From positions 16,458,850-16,522,849 of the forward strand of contig NW_023600993.1 in NCBI RefSeq assembly GCF_014898055.3: a stretch of 64,000 bases of DNA, given 5' to 3'. This stretch comes from Talpa occidentalis (lineage: Eukaryota; Chordata; Mammalia; Eulipotyphla; Talpidae). The position numbers and the translations under genes are program-made. A model generated the notes under the pieces. It saw nothing but the letters and a program-made list of their open reading frames with translations, searched no databases and was not told the DNA's origin. The first letter of the stretch is position 1. Every line of letters starts with the position of its first letter. Of the stretch, positions 47,795 through 59,092 are shown piece after piece.

Positions 47795-48190
47795 AAAATA
47801 CAGGATTCTTACAATATTGAGAGAAGATCCAGGTAAGGGCTATGTCTCCCCAGTGTACATGTTGTGTATACAATTTCTTTACCTGCACACAACACACACA
47901 CTGTCCATTTCATAATTTAGCTCTAAACTAGTGTTTTTGTTGCATTTGACAACTTGGGATGAACAATCCAGATTCTTTCAAGGATAGTGTCCTGACATCA
48001 GATACTTACTGATATATGAGGTCAGATTGGTTGGCCAGATGAGTATCCCTTTCTTATCACCCATTTATGATAAGAAGAGAATGTAGTGGATGAGAAATCT
48101 CAGAAAAGTTACAGATTCTCTGAGCATTGATGATATCACCTATGGTATGTGCTGCTTGCCTTGTCTCTGAGTCCCTGCTCCTTAAATTCT
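47795..48190. other. Unique DNA, nothing recognised
   Basis: No gene or repeat was seen. Confidence 0.5.
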
Positions 48191-48191
48191 A

Positions 48192-48350
48192 GGTGAGTGA
48201 CTAGAAGAGCAGCTTCAGAGTCATACAATCCTTACGAGTCTCAGTTCTTCTATTTTTAAATTATGGATATAATATATATTTATAAAGATAAAACAGGCTT
48301 CTGGGCTTACCATAGTTTGGGGACATCATGGATGCTCATTAAAAGAATTC
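48192..48350 (+). repeat. MIR SINE fragment
   Basis: GTGACTAGAAGAGCAGCTTC, AGAGTCATACAATCCTTACG and TCTCAGTTCTTCTATTTTTA, then ATGGATATAATATATATTTA, run in MIR order (GGCTCTGGAGCCAGACTGCC, CTCAGTTTCCTCATC, GGGATAATAATAG). Confidence 0.6.
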
Positions 48351-49128
48351 AATACCAATAACCATTTCTAAAGTACTATACAGATTCTAATTATTACTCT
48401 GACTCTAAATTTAGTCTTTGGGCTACGGGTGTCTTTGAAGCTTTCCATTCTGTTATTTATTCCTTTCTGCCACTTTGTGTAATTCTATTCAATGTGTCTT
48501 CAAGAAGCTTAGTATTCAAACCTAAAAATATCCTCATAAAATACCACCTTTTATTATGCCAATAACTCAGAAATGTAGGTCAAGTAAATACAAGTGGTGT
48601 GTGAAATGAAGCCTTCAGAGTTAATAGTGCTGCTGACCAAATAGTCAGACTTTATTAGTGTGATTAGAATGGCCTGGAGGAGCCATGCTGCCTTCAGAAT
48701 AAGGCTTTTCCTCTCCTTTGAAGCAAATACTGGAAGGTGAAGTTGGGGAGCGCAGTTTTTACTTTCAGGGTCCATCACTTGCCTACTTTTACTTGGAGTA
48801 ATACAGATGTTTTTCTTTAAGTCATTATTTACTAGTTTAGGCTATGATAGGACACCTAATTAGACTGTTTGCAGTACCTATTATGCGCTCTGGGGCCCTC
48901 AAGAAATAACATGAATCTGCTATATACATTTATAAATAGATAAAATAAATACACAATGGATCCTTAAAAACTCATTCCATGCTAGTTTAGAATTTGTGAT
49001 TTATTGGACATAAGTCTGACTGATTTGCTTTTGCATCATCCATGGAATGGAAAAACAAAACAAAACAAAAAAACCTCTGTTAAGCAATTTAGCTTAAATT
49101 TCTTAAATTTCTTATTTCTTAAATAACA

Positions 49129-49167
<39 letters not shown>

Positions 49168-49384
49168 GGTATTTTAAACAGGTCCAAGGAGATACAGTGT
49201 GATAAAAACCAACATTGTTTTCAGTTCATTAACAGAATCTGTTGATCTTTGACAATATTGTGAATGGGCATTCTTGAATATTACAAAACACAGCCTTAGA
49301 AATCATACCGAATGTCTGTACTGAGATCTTGCTAGTTTACGGCGAAGGACTGAACACTTACACATAATTTGTTAAATTACTTAC
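48351..49384. other. Unique DNA with (ATT)n
   Basis: Apart from a pure (ATT)n microsatellite at 49129-49168, no structure was recognised. A 74-residue minus frame at 48554 has no motif. Confidence 0.5.
49129..49168. repeat. (ATT)n microsatellite
   Basis: About thirteen uninterrupted TAT/ATT units; likely polymorphic. Confidence 0.95.
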
Positions 49385-49852
49385 TGTAGGGGCAGGACAG
49401 ACACAGTGCAGGTTTTCTATGATCCCATGCAGACAGGTGAAGGAGAGAGAGTCCTGGAGCCCTTGGTGGCTTTGCAGGCTTTTATTGGGATTTACCAAGT
49501 ACACAGCAGGCAGGGGTGCTGGGGGGCCGGGAGGTTGGCAGGCCTCCCAGGCCCCAGCAAGTCTTCACTCTGTCTGGGTTCTCTGGCGTGTTCTGGTTCT
49601 TCTGTTTCTGCTTCTATGCTTCTCCTCTGCTTCTTGTTCTGCCTCCCTCTCGGCTTCTGCTCTCTTGGCTTCTGCTGGCATCCCCGCAACACCACCCCTA
49701 AAAGCCCAGTCTCAGCCAAGGTGAATCCCATCATATGCCCACACCCTACTCCAGGTGCCCACCAGCAGGCATGCATTCGGGACCACAGGTTTCCGTCATC
49801 TATCCTAATGGTAGGAGGGCAGAAAAGCCTGATACTTTCACCTTACCCTACA
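49385..49852 (-). mobile_element. Solo endogenous retrovirus LTR
   Basis: The element is bounded by TGTAGGG at the left and CCCTACA at the right, a perfect 7-bp inverted terminus with TG...CA ends, and flanked on both sides by cttac (49380-49384 and 49853-49857), an exact 5-bp target-site duplication. On the minus strand a polyadenylation signal AATAAA lies at 49486-49481. Length is 468 bp, and it is more GC-rich than the flanks. No internal retroviral sequence adjoins it, so it is a solo LTR left by recombination. The family is not identified. A 5-bp duplication fits class III or some class II elements. Frames of 61-152 residues across it are chance. Confidence 0.9.
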
Positions 49853-49857
49853 CTTAC

Positions 49858-50340
49858 TATGTAGAAGAACTTGAATTTTCACTTCCGACTGAATTTCTTC
49901 CCCTTTAAAATTGACTCACTCAATACCAAGGTATGTGAAATTCCATAATTGATGTAGTTTGCTTTACTCAAATGTGTACACATCACAACTTCAATACAAT
50001 AGAGCTATTTTTAAGTGTAAATATAAATATTTCATTTGCAGCTTAGAGTTGCAATTTATCCTGTCTGGGTTACCAGGTGCTCTCACAGTCAAAGCACAAC
50101 CAGAAAATTTACACCATTGGACTTCAAGTGATTAAGCACTAGCTTGCTAACTTGGGAAATAATACTAGCTTATACCATCATTAGGGTCATAAATATAATA
50201 TCTGGTATATTTTACTATGTATCTGTATTATAATATTAGTATGTGTACATGTAAATAAATGGACTGGCAATTTCACAAATATAACTAAACACAGAAAATC
50301 TGAAATTAGGAGAACAAATTGGTTTCATGAGTGCATCAGG
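49858..50340. other. Unique DNA, nothing recognised
   Basis: AT-rich, with no gene or repeat seen. Confidence 0.5.
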
Positions 50341-50344
50341 ATAC

Positions 50345-50445
50345 ATCTAGAGCAGTAGTTCTGAAACTTGAGTTTGCATCACACTCAACTGAAAGAAAGA
50401 CTTGTTAAGAGAGTTTCTAACTCAGTTTCTAACTCAATGCGTCTC
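50345..50445 (+). mobile_element. MER5-type hAT fragment, weak
   Basis: GCAGTAGTTCTGAAACTTGA, then GTTTGCATCACACTCAACTG, resembles the MER5A left end (CAGTGGTTCTCAAACTT, GTGTGCATCAGAATCACCTG). GTTTCTAACTCA is tandemly repeated just after (about 50415-50440). Confidence 0.5.
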
Positions 50446-50554
50446 CATGTCAAGACTGCATCTTGGTCAATACAGGTTTCCTGTGCTATCTGAAAGTAGA
50501 TGTTCCTGTTTGGTAGGTTAATTTTGGGGTCTGGGAATGCTATTCCCATTAATT

Positions 50555-51020
50555 GATATGGAAAATATATTTTTTATTTTCTTACAGTATTGTTCATTTT
50601 TGTACAATATTTGATGTCTCCCTCACCACCTCCCTCACCACCACCTCCCCCATAATTCTCCCATCACCACCTCCCCTTTAATGGTCCCTTATGCTCTTCC
50701 CTGCCCATTTTGACCTCATCCCTTCCCCTTCCCTGATGTATGTCTCAGATCTATAATTTTCTAGTTTTGTCTTTTTTTCCCTCCTCTGACCTTTTGTTCA
50801 GTTTCTCTATATTTATCATATAAATGAAACCATCTTACAATTTTGTTCCAACTTATTTCACTTAGTATATTCCCTTCCAGCTCCATCCACGTTGCTGCAA
50901 AAAGCATGAGTTTATCTTTTTTTGATTGATAAGTAGTATTCCATTGTGTGTGTGTGTGTGTGTGTGTGTGTATCTCACATCTTTTTGATCCAGTCACCTA
51001 TTTTGGGGCATGTATGTTGT
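50555..51020 (-). mobile_element. LINE-1 3' UTR fragment
   Basis: Plus-strand reading gives TCATATAAATGAAACCATCT, CCAACTTATTTCACTTAGTA, CAGCTCCATCCACGTTGCTG and TTGATAAGTAGTATTCCATTG, the complement of the L1 3' UTR. The C-rich part (50610-50680, ACCACCTCCC units) is low complexity. A (GT)n run at 50945-50972 has grown inside it. Confidence 0.85.
50945..50972. repeat. (GT)n microsatellite within an L1 tail
   Basis: About fourteen GT units right after ATTCCATT, where L1 copies normally read TGTATATGTACC. Confidence 0.95.
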
Positions 51021-51379
51021 TTCTATGATATGGAAAAATTATTACAGGCCCCAGGCCCCTGCCTTTCAGAAAGTCAAAGATGCCTGTATTTGTATTTATC
51101 CTGTTTACAATTAATTCTCTAGTTTTTAGGTATTTGTAAATGTTTTACTGGATATATTTTGGTTGTAAATGTTTTATTGGATATATTTTGATGTCTCTTC
51201 TAAAACAAAACATGGTATTTTATTAACTTATTATAATGCCTTTTGATTTCTCTCTTAATGCCAAGAGAAAATATGCTCTAGGAAGAAAAGAAAAACCAAC
51301 ATTTTCCATCAGTTTTAGACCTTGGAAGAGAGAGAGCTATCCAATAAAACTTTCAGATTTCATAGAATTTTTTTATCTG
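51021..51379. other. Unique DNA with a 29-bp tandem duplication
   Basis: The unit beginning TTGTAAATGTTTTA is repeated at 51134-51162 and 51163-51191 with about two differences. No gene. Confidence 0.8.
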
Positions 51380-51535
51380 ATCTGTGCAATATAATAACTA
51401 TTAATCACAAGATTTCTAAGCGCTAAAAATATAGTCAGCATACCTAAAAAAGTGAACATTAAATTTTGTTTAACTTTAATTAATTTAAATACCACAAGCA
51501 GCTAGTGGCCACTCTATTGGACAATTCAGCCTTAG
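51380..51535. mobile_element. hAT-like MITE fossil, partial
   Basis: CTGTGCAATATAATAAC on the left, and ACCACAAGCAGCTAGTGGCC and TCTATTGGACAATTCAGCC on the right, match the two ends of the family at 1803 (the right end typically reads TGGCTACCGTATTGGACAG). The interior is shorter than normal. Confidence 0.5.
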
Positions 51536-51699
51536 ATAGCACAAAACTGGCCTGCAATACATGTTGGCAAATATTTTCTAAACTTCTAATAACATAAACA
51601 TATGTACTATATATGATGATTCTTGAAAAGTTACTATATGCTAGGCTCTGTGTTAAGGTACAAACATAAATTTTTGTACAGTAGAGACAAAAAGTACTT

Positions 51700-51880
51700 G
51701 AAACTTGTAGACATGATGTCCCTGTTCCACTTTTCATCTCTGCTGTTGTAATGAAAGTGCCCATAGACAATCTACATACAAAAATGGTATGGCTTTCCAG
51801 CAATAAAACTTTATTTTTAAAATAGGACAGCAAGCAAGATTTGACCCAAAGGCATTATACATGGACCCTATTCATGATAA
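51700..51880 (-). mobile_element. Charlie-type hAT fossil, partial
   Basis: CTGTTGTAATGAAAGTGCCC, ATAAAACTTTATTTTTAAAA and AAGCAAGATTTGACCCAAAG are the complement of the same family as at 25808 and 43748 (AATAAAGTTTTATTGGAACA-type core). Confidence 0.7.
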
Positions 51881-54800
51881 TCCTTCAATTTTATTGATGA
51901 GAAAATAATGGCAGAAAATGAGCCCACAACCAGTTTCTCATTTCTATTACAAACACTTGCTTCAACAACCCCCTTCCTACTTCTGATAATCATTTTATTG
52001 GAACGAAAAGAGGCAATTTCTTGGCATGAATTATCCATGAGCTCCTTTCTCCATTTTTTTTCTTAGTCATCTGTTGAGAGACAAATATTCTTGTACTGCT
52101 ATTAGGCCTACTATCATAATGTGCTTATAAAATGGGTTCTGTGGTGCATTTCTTGGTTCCAACTACTGGGCAGAGGGAGAGTTACTACACAAGACTTAAA
52201 CATTTAAGTGAGTGTATGTGTAGTGTCATTAAATACAGTTATAAAGGGATTATCTGTTGGGTATATTTATTAATTCATCTAAGAGTAATTAAATATTTGC
52301 ATTGCTAAAGGCACACTGCTGGTACCATTGTGAGGTACAGGAGAATCCACCATGACTTTTTTTGTGATGTACATAAATCACTGTAATAGAAGTCAAATTA
52401 AGAGAGGAAGAAGCTAAGTATTTAAGAGTCCACAGAAGTTAGAGAACACTTTACTAGAATTCAACTCAACTCAATTAATGTTCACCTCCTAAATGTTGAC
52501 TTCAAAAGAATTTTGTTAGGATACTGTCCGAATACAAAAGAAGACAGAGATTAAGTTCCCCGATTCATTCCTTTAAAGTATTTTTAAGTGGGAAAAACAT
52601 GAATACACCTTTGGAACTACTGGAAGAAATGCCAATGGACCAGTTTCCCATGTGCGGTATAAACTGTGTAACACAGCTAGCTAGTCAAGAGGATCAAAAG
52701 TAAGCATGAGCAAGGCAAAATGTAATTAGTCTGTAACAGCACATCTCCTACAAAAGGACCAATGTTCAGAGCTTAAAAGTTGCTTTTACAGAAAAAGCAA
52801 TGTCATAATTTGTCATCATGTGGACACATTGGTTTAGAATAAAAAAGTTTTAGGTGAAAGTGATGGGCCTATCAGCCAAAAATCAATGTTATCAAAGACC
52901 TTCCAGTCTTTGTACCCATTATCTAAGACAGTCTATGTCAAAATGTAGTCAGTCAACATAGTAGTCTTAGAACTCTTGTAGTGAAACTGGATGACTCATG
53001 GGGTGAATACTTTTGTGCAACTGGTTATTTTTCAGTAAGCAATTATTACTAGGTCAAAAGCCAATGAGCTATGTATTTACCCAACAGCACCAAGGATTCT
53101 GCTGTTCCAGCACAGCTGGAACAAAACAGGAACAGGTCTGGGACAGCAACAACAATTAGAATCCTTCGGTACACACTCTAAGTTTTCATTTGTATTTTTA
53201 AAAAAATGGTCTTTGTATATTTTAACATAATAATTATTGCAATATACTTATCCCATGTTTCTCCTTCTCCTTTTCCTTCCTTTTAATTGCACATTGTTTC
53301 TATTTTCAGGGATTCTTGGCAACCCTTTTAGACATTTTTTCTGTTGCCATTTAGTTAATTCTAAGCATACTGACATTAATCCAAAATGCATATTTGCAGT
53401 ATCATGGTGAGGTGAGGCCCATTATTTCACAGATGTAAATCAGATGGTAAGGAAAAACTATTTCCCTGCATCTAAATAGGTTGGGAGAAGATAGTATGTT
53501 TTCTTTTTAACCTGAATTGAGCGTGGTGTTCTCAATTACAGTAGTACATTCTTTAACTGCATTTTTTTCCCCTTGTAGATGTGTTATCCATCTGTTACAA
53601 GGACACTTAAGGCAAATTGTGCCTTCCTGAATTAGACCTGTTTCAGAGGTGAAATTTTAGACTCTTCCATATTCTATAGATTGCCTCAAACATGAATCAT
53701 TAACATGCCACAACATCAGCTGGCAAGAATTACGGGAAGAGAAAGATTCATTTTACCTCGATTTCAGTTGGAATTTATTTATTTATTTTAATTTAAAGTG
53801 CCTGCTTTCTCTCCTGCAAAAGTTGTGTGCTGCATAACAATGCTTAGAGGGGCCCAGAAACAACATTATACAAACTCATTAGCACATAGATTAAGCCAAC
53901 AGAAAGAGATTATCCTTTCATTTAAAGACTATCATTCCAGTGCTAATGGGTTGGTATATTTTGACAGGGTAGAGGTGCAATGTCATGTAGCATAACATTC
54001 AGTTGCAATTCAAAACGTTCCTTAGAGAGGGGATGCACTCATTCTATTCCTAGTTTCCCTAAAATATAGTCATCAGATATGCTTATCATTACTATTGTGG
54101 TAATTATTATTATAAATAATAATGCCCATAGAAACTACCACAAAACATCAAATCAAGTATCTCTTCAACATGTGATATCCTTATTACCCCAAAAGATGTC
54201 TTTGCTATAGGGGGAATGTTACCTTGGGACAGCAACTCAGATACTGTCAGGCTTGAAGGTCAGCAGAAGCCACTAAATTGAATGAACACCATTAAGCTAC
54301 ATTCTGAGGAATCAATAATGAATAAATGACAAGCTAACTACAGGTTTACAAAGTATTACATGTTCTAAGTGATGCCTTCTTAGTGAGAAAAATTGTATAA
54401 TGTTCTTATCTTTTAATGGTATACAAAGAAAAATCTTTTTTGCACTATAGTAATTTGCTAATATCACCAATTTTGAGTACAATTTAGATTATTGTACCAT
54501 TAGACAGAAAATTACGCCTGAATGCAACCTAAGGTATTATTTAAATAAATTTCTGGACCTGAGTAGTATTAAAAACAGCTCAATAAAGTAGTTGTGGATC
54601 TCTAGATACAGTTTCATCATGGCAAACACTAAGACTGGATTCAAGACATGCATGCTTTTATATCTAGTAAATAAGTTTACCATTAAACAAAAATCTTTAT
54701 TACTAACATAGCTAAATAAGTCTATATCATGCACATATGCATGAGTCATGTAAAAAGTAACACTATTTAAATCTGATTTCAGATTTCACAAATTGAAATG

Positions 54801-54890
54801 TAGGGCTTATGCTTATTATCACTAACAAATGTTTCTGTGGCATCTTTTTTTGTAGGGAATCACTAACCACATGAATCTCTTGTTTAAATG
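51881..54890. other. Unique DNA; possible constrained block 52560-53170
   Basis: No gene or named repeat in 3 kb. 52560-53170 is compositionally even, has no repeat match, and contains a strong inverted repeat at 53103-53123 and many short binding-site-like words. The rest is AT-rich with no structure seen. Confidence 0.35.
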
Positions 54891-54892
54891 TT

Positions 54893-55079
54893 ACTGGTCT
54901 CAAACTTTAGTGTGCATCAAAATCAAATGGAGAACTTGTAAGAAACCAACCTTTGGGTCACACTCCTAGAATTTCTGATACAGTAGGTCTGACATAGAGC
55001 CCTTAGTTTGCATTTCTAACATGTTCACAAATAATGCTGTTCCTACTGTTCCTCGAAATACACTTTGAGTTAACAGAAC
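54893..55079 (+). mobile_element. MER5A hAT fossil
   Basis: CTCAAACTTTAGTGTGCATC, AGAATTTCTGATACAGTAGG, TTTGCATTTCTAACATGTTC and ATACACTTTGAGTTAACAG follow MER5A from left to right inverted end. About 187 bp, close to the usual full length. Confidence 0.92.
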
Positions 55080-55216
55080 TGTAGAATATCTATTTAGGAT
55101 TATATCTTCTTTGAAGACATGGAGTATCTTCTCTTTGTGACTCTCCTCAAAAATTCCATTCACATAACGGAACCTACATTTAATTTTAGATTATTTAAAG
55201 CAAACCCTCCAAATAT

Positions 55217-55530
55217 TAGTTGTTTTTTTTTTTTAATAGAGGCATTTATTTGTTTATTTGTTTGTTTGTTTGTTTTGTTTATACATGCACTGGGTACAGT
55301 CAGAAGCGCGGGAGGGTGAGAGAATTCACCAGAGCCAGAGCGGGGAGCAGAGCAGGCAGAAGGACCGAAGTACACTACTGAGGGGAGCAGCAGGCGGCAG
55401 GAGAGGTCTGCATGCCATGTGGGACCCTCCTCCAGTGGCTGGGGAGCAGCCGGGGATCGAACCGGCGCTGCAGAGGCTGCGGGCAGCTTCCCAACCCAGC
55501 ACTCAACCGCTGTGCCACCGGGGAGGCCCT
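55217..55530 (-). repeat. tRNA-derived SINE, subfamily A
   Basis: Exact 15-bp duplication aaaccctccaaatat (55202-55216, 55531-55545). The tail has grown a (TTTG)n tract at about 55247-55275. GGGGATCGAACCGGCGCTGC keeps box B. The body contains an extra GGGGAGCAGCC just before box B. Frames of 66-149 residues over and beyond it are SINE-derived or chance. Confidence 0.95.
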
Positions 55531-55545
55531 AAACCCTCCAAATAT

Positions 55546-56070
55546 GATGAAACTTTTTCATCATGAATCTAGTCCCCTGTCTCTCCTTCAGCTAAAATCC
55601 ATCCTGAAAACAGGTCTGCTTTCTTGGTACTTTCCAGCCTGGCTGGTTAAATCAGGCAATATATTACCTCTTTGCTACAATACCAAAACTAATCTGTTCC
55701 TCTGTAGCAATTCTGCTTCTCCAGAAAGAAAACCCAGCTGTGTGGGTCCAGTCCTTTGTCCAAGAGGTGTCCGCACATCACAAGGATCTGACGACCAGCC
55801 CATATATGGACACCATTGGCCTTCAGCCAGCTCTGTATTCCTCTGTCCCCCTGTGCTCTGACCAGTGGGTTTCCCACCAAACACACATTCTCCTGCCCAA
55901 TCATCAGTCAATGAACTGCAACATTGTTGTTCTCCCAAGCCTTGTGATACAAGTAGATTCTCCCAGTGTTTCAGAGAGGAAAATCTGAGTCTTGGTGTTC
56001 CTCCCTCTTGCTGAGCTGTTTTTGCATTAAATTTCTTGCTCTTACCAGGACTTGGTGACATAACTTTGGC
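55546..56070. other. GC-richer unique block, LTR-like at the right end
   Basis: The right end reads GCATTAAATTTCTTGCTCTT, then ACCAGGACTTGGTGACA, resembling the end of an LTR (ATTAAA signal, TG...CA-type finish). I could not find a matching left end or target duplication. Frames of 128 and 71 residues on the minus strand overlap one another and have no motif. Confidence 0.3.
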
Positions 56071-57115
56071 ATTTATGGTTATCAGATCAATGTGCTCTGG
56101 ATTTTGGGATATTAGTCATAAGATGTGATAACAAAATGACAGAGTTCTTTTACATAAGGTACATAATGACTTGTTATATATTTTAAAAATGAGAAATTTT
56201 TAAAAGACATATGGATGCTTAACTATTATTAATGGATTGGTAATTATACCAAAAAAACTATATGTCAATAATTACTATTTAGCTTTCTGTAGAAAGATAG
56301 AATTTAAAAACAATGACTTTGGTGACAGCTCCAATATCTAAAAAACTTGGAAGTCATTGCTCCCAAACTCACAAAGAGAAAAAAAAATTGAGTGAACTGA
56401 AGGTAATTCAATGTTTTGTTTTCTAACTCTGCCTCAGAATTGAGGTTACTGGTACATGACCCCTCTATCCTTTGCATCTAGAGAGACAGATAAATACAGA
56501 GAATCATACCTTAAGTCAGCTTAAAACTCCTCAAGTCAGTAATTCACAGGAACATTTAAATAGTAATTTGAGGAATAGTTGGAGACTGAGTGAAGGTTAG
56601 AGTCTTTTGGGATGAGTCTTAAAAGGAAATCCCCACATAGTCAAAAGTTTTACCCTCAAGAACCTGATCAGGTTCTCAAGAATGAAGACTAGAGAAAGTG
56701 CTATTCAGGTGATAGGTGGAGGGTAGAGTAGAGGGGAAAATAGCTTTAAAATACCCTAAGGGTATTCTTCATAACAAAGTCCTACATTTCAGGTAAAATC
56801 ACTACATCAGAGTCTCATGCGGCTTAAAAACTTCTTGACCACTCTAGTCTTCCTGCCCTACTTATGGAGGGGGGATGCTAATTAAAAACTGAGATTTAAT
56901 TATAAGGATTACATTCCCCACAACTTGTTACTACAACAGGGTGTCAGGATAACAGTAGACTACATCTGTGAGAGCTGCAGGAGGCACGTTTTATTTGAAA
57001 AAGACTTTTCATTCTTCTCAAGCTCACATGGAATATTCACTGAGAGATTAAGGTTTCACATTAGGAACCTGGAGAATGAAAAACAGTGTAACTCTAAAGC
57101 AAGCAGACAAATGAA
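56071..57115. other. Unique DNA, nothing recognised
   Basis: No gene or named repeat was seen before the L1 remnant. Confidence 0.5.
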
Positions 57116-57119
57116 ATAA

Positions 57120-58640
57120 TAAATTTTGTTAATAATAAACTAGGAGAGAATCCAATGTGAGTGAAAAGAGAACATCAATAGGGAAATTAAATACAACTGA
57201 AACTTGGTTCTTTGAAAATAAGAAAAGTCTTTTCTTTGAAAAATATTAAAATTGACCTCTAGTTAAGGTAACAAAGAAAAAAAAAGAGGAAAAACAAATT
57301 ACTATTATCATAAACTGCGGTTTTCACTACCAATCTCTCATAGACATTAAAATAAAAATATGACAATTCTATGCCCACAGATTTGATAACTTGGATGAAG
57401 TTTATTGAAAGGCACAAATGACTAAAACTCCCACAAAGAGAAACTGATCAGTTAAACAGACCTACATCAATTAAATAAATTGAATAAGTAATTAACCTTT
57501 CCCACAAAAGGAAGCACAAGGCTCCAATGGGTTCATGGAGAATTCTACAAAACCTTTAAGGCAGAAATGACACTAGTTCTCTAGAATATTTTCAGAAAAA
57601 TAGAAATAGAGGAAAAACAATCTACCTCTTTCTATAAGATCACCATTACCCTCATTTCAAAAACCAGAAAAAGACTTTGTAAGAAAGGAAAATTACAAAT
57701 AACTCTCATAAACATAGATATGAAAATCCTTCAAAATACCAGCAAATTGAATATAATAATGTATAAAAAGAATTATATGCCATAACAAAGAGAGATTTAT
57801 GCAAGGTCACATAGATAGGTATCTCCAATAGAGAGATTATTTCTGGTAAAAATCCAATACCTTTCCCCAATTTTCTTTCTTATAGGTAGTCAAGGGAACA
57901 ATAAAAGTTTGTCTTGAGACTTCAGGGACTTAATTGACCTCAGCTCAAAATAATCTACACCTGACAGAATATGAGAAAAACTGTTATGAACATCTTATGG
58001 AGGTTTATTTGAACATCTTGGGAAGCCTATGCTTTGTAGTTTATTGCATCAACAGGCTAAGAAGAAAAATCAAAAGATCGTATAATAGATTGGAAAAGCA
58101 TTCTAAAAACTCTAACACTCATTTATAAACCTCTCAACAAATTAGAAAAGGGAGGAACATTTTCAACTACTAAAAAACTATATCGTTAACATCAGATTTA
58201 ATCTTACTGGGAAATTTTTTCACTGACATTATGAACAAGGAAAATATTTCCCCTTTGACCACTCCTATTCAATTGGTATATCCTGAGAGACCTAGCCAAT
58301 GCAATGAGATAAGAAAAGGAAACAAATTAAGGAAGTAATAAACCCACTTTATTTGGCGATGACATGACTGTAAATGTAAAAAATCTGAAGGAATTGACAA
58401 AAACAACGTACACACACACCTCCTAGTACTATGTAGCAGTTATAATAAGGTTGTAGGATAAAAGGTTAATTTACAAAAGTAATTAGTCTTCCTATATAAT
58501 AGTGGCAGGTGATTATATTTTTAAATTAAATGTATAATACCACTTACATTAGCAACAATAACAACAACAAAGAAATTAGTATAAAACTAACAAAAGATTA
58601 TAAGATCTATGCGAGGAAGACTAGCTAGGAAGACTAGCTA
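57120..58640 (+). mobile_element. LINE-1 ORF2 remnant
   Basis: Plus-strand order follows L1 ORF2: AAACTTGGTTCTTTGAAAAT, CATGGAGAATTCTACAAAAC, ATCACCATTACCCTCATTTC, TTACAAATAACTCTCATAAA, AATGTATAAAAAGAATTATA, ACCACTCCTATTCAATTGGT, GACCTAGCCAATGCAATGAG, GGCGATGACATGACTGTAAA and AAGGTTGTAGGATAAAAGG. GGCGATGACATGA is the region of the reverse-transcriptase active-site loop, now in a broken frame. Indels and stops throughout. There is neither a 5' end nor a poly-A, so both ends are lost or unrecognised. Confidence 0.9.
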
Positions 58641-58642
58641 CA
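58612..58642. repeat. 13-bp tandem duplication
   Basis: GGAAGACTAGCTA occurs twice in succession, followed by CAAGG. It sits at the end of the L1 remnant. Confidence 0.9.
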
Positions 58643-58689
58643 AGGAAAGTAGTCACAGAATATCTACATAAGTGGAGAAATATGCATTT

Positions 58690-58800
58690 CCCATCCTTGA
58701 AAGCAAAGATTCATTGTTCTGTCCTTATAGTTTTAGACTTCCTAGCATGTAATAGGTTCTCAATAAATATCCCTTGAATAAATCTATGTATTAATAAATA
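58690..58800 (+). repeat. L2 LINE 3' end, weak
   Basis: TTCCTAGCATGTAATAGGTT and CTCAATAAATATCCCTTGAA, then TAAATC, resemble the L2 terminus (GCACATAGTAGGTGCTC, AATAAATATTTGTTGAATG). Confidence 0.65.
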
Positions 58801-59092
58801 TACATATATCTCCTAATTAGCAATGTAGTAAAAGGTTATATCTTCTACTAAATATATGTATCTTTGTGAGAATATTAATTTGAGTAAAGTAGCAGTTTCA
58901 ATTAAGTAACATAAATGTAACACATACTAAAATATGGATTTTTATCACCCTATTTAAAGTGCACCTTGAAAAGTGTTTATGATTACTAATAGAGTAAGAT
59001 ATCATCTACACATTATAAATGCAAGTATAATAATGTAATAAAAACAATAGAAATAGTTTTGAATATTGATGTATAATTAAAAATATTTAGAG
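58801..59092. other. Unique AT-rich DNA
   Basis: No structure was recognised. Confidence 0.5.

Noticed and set aside
49406..49864. 152-residue plus frame
   Set aside because: It lies almost exactly within the solo LTR in antisense. The overlapping 101- and 94-residue frames show that it is compositional.
55675..56061. 128-residue minus frame
   Set aside because: Three other frames overlap the same DNA and no protein family is suggested. The block is more likely a repeat or LTR.
57515..58640. Possible intact reverse transcriptase
   Set aside because: The active-site region is present in DNA, but frameshifts and stops break the frame throughout. Fossil only.
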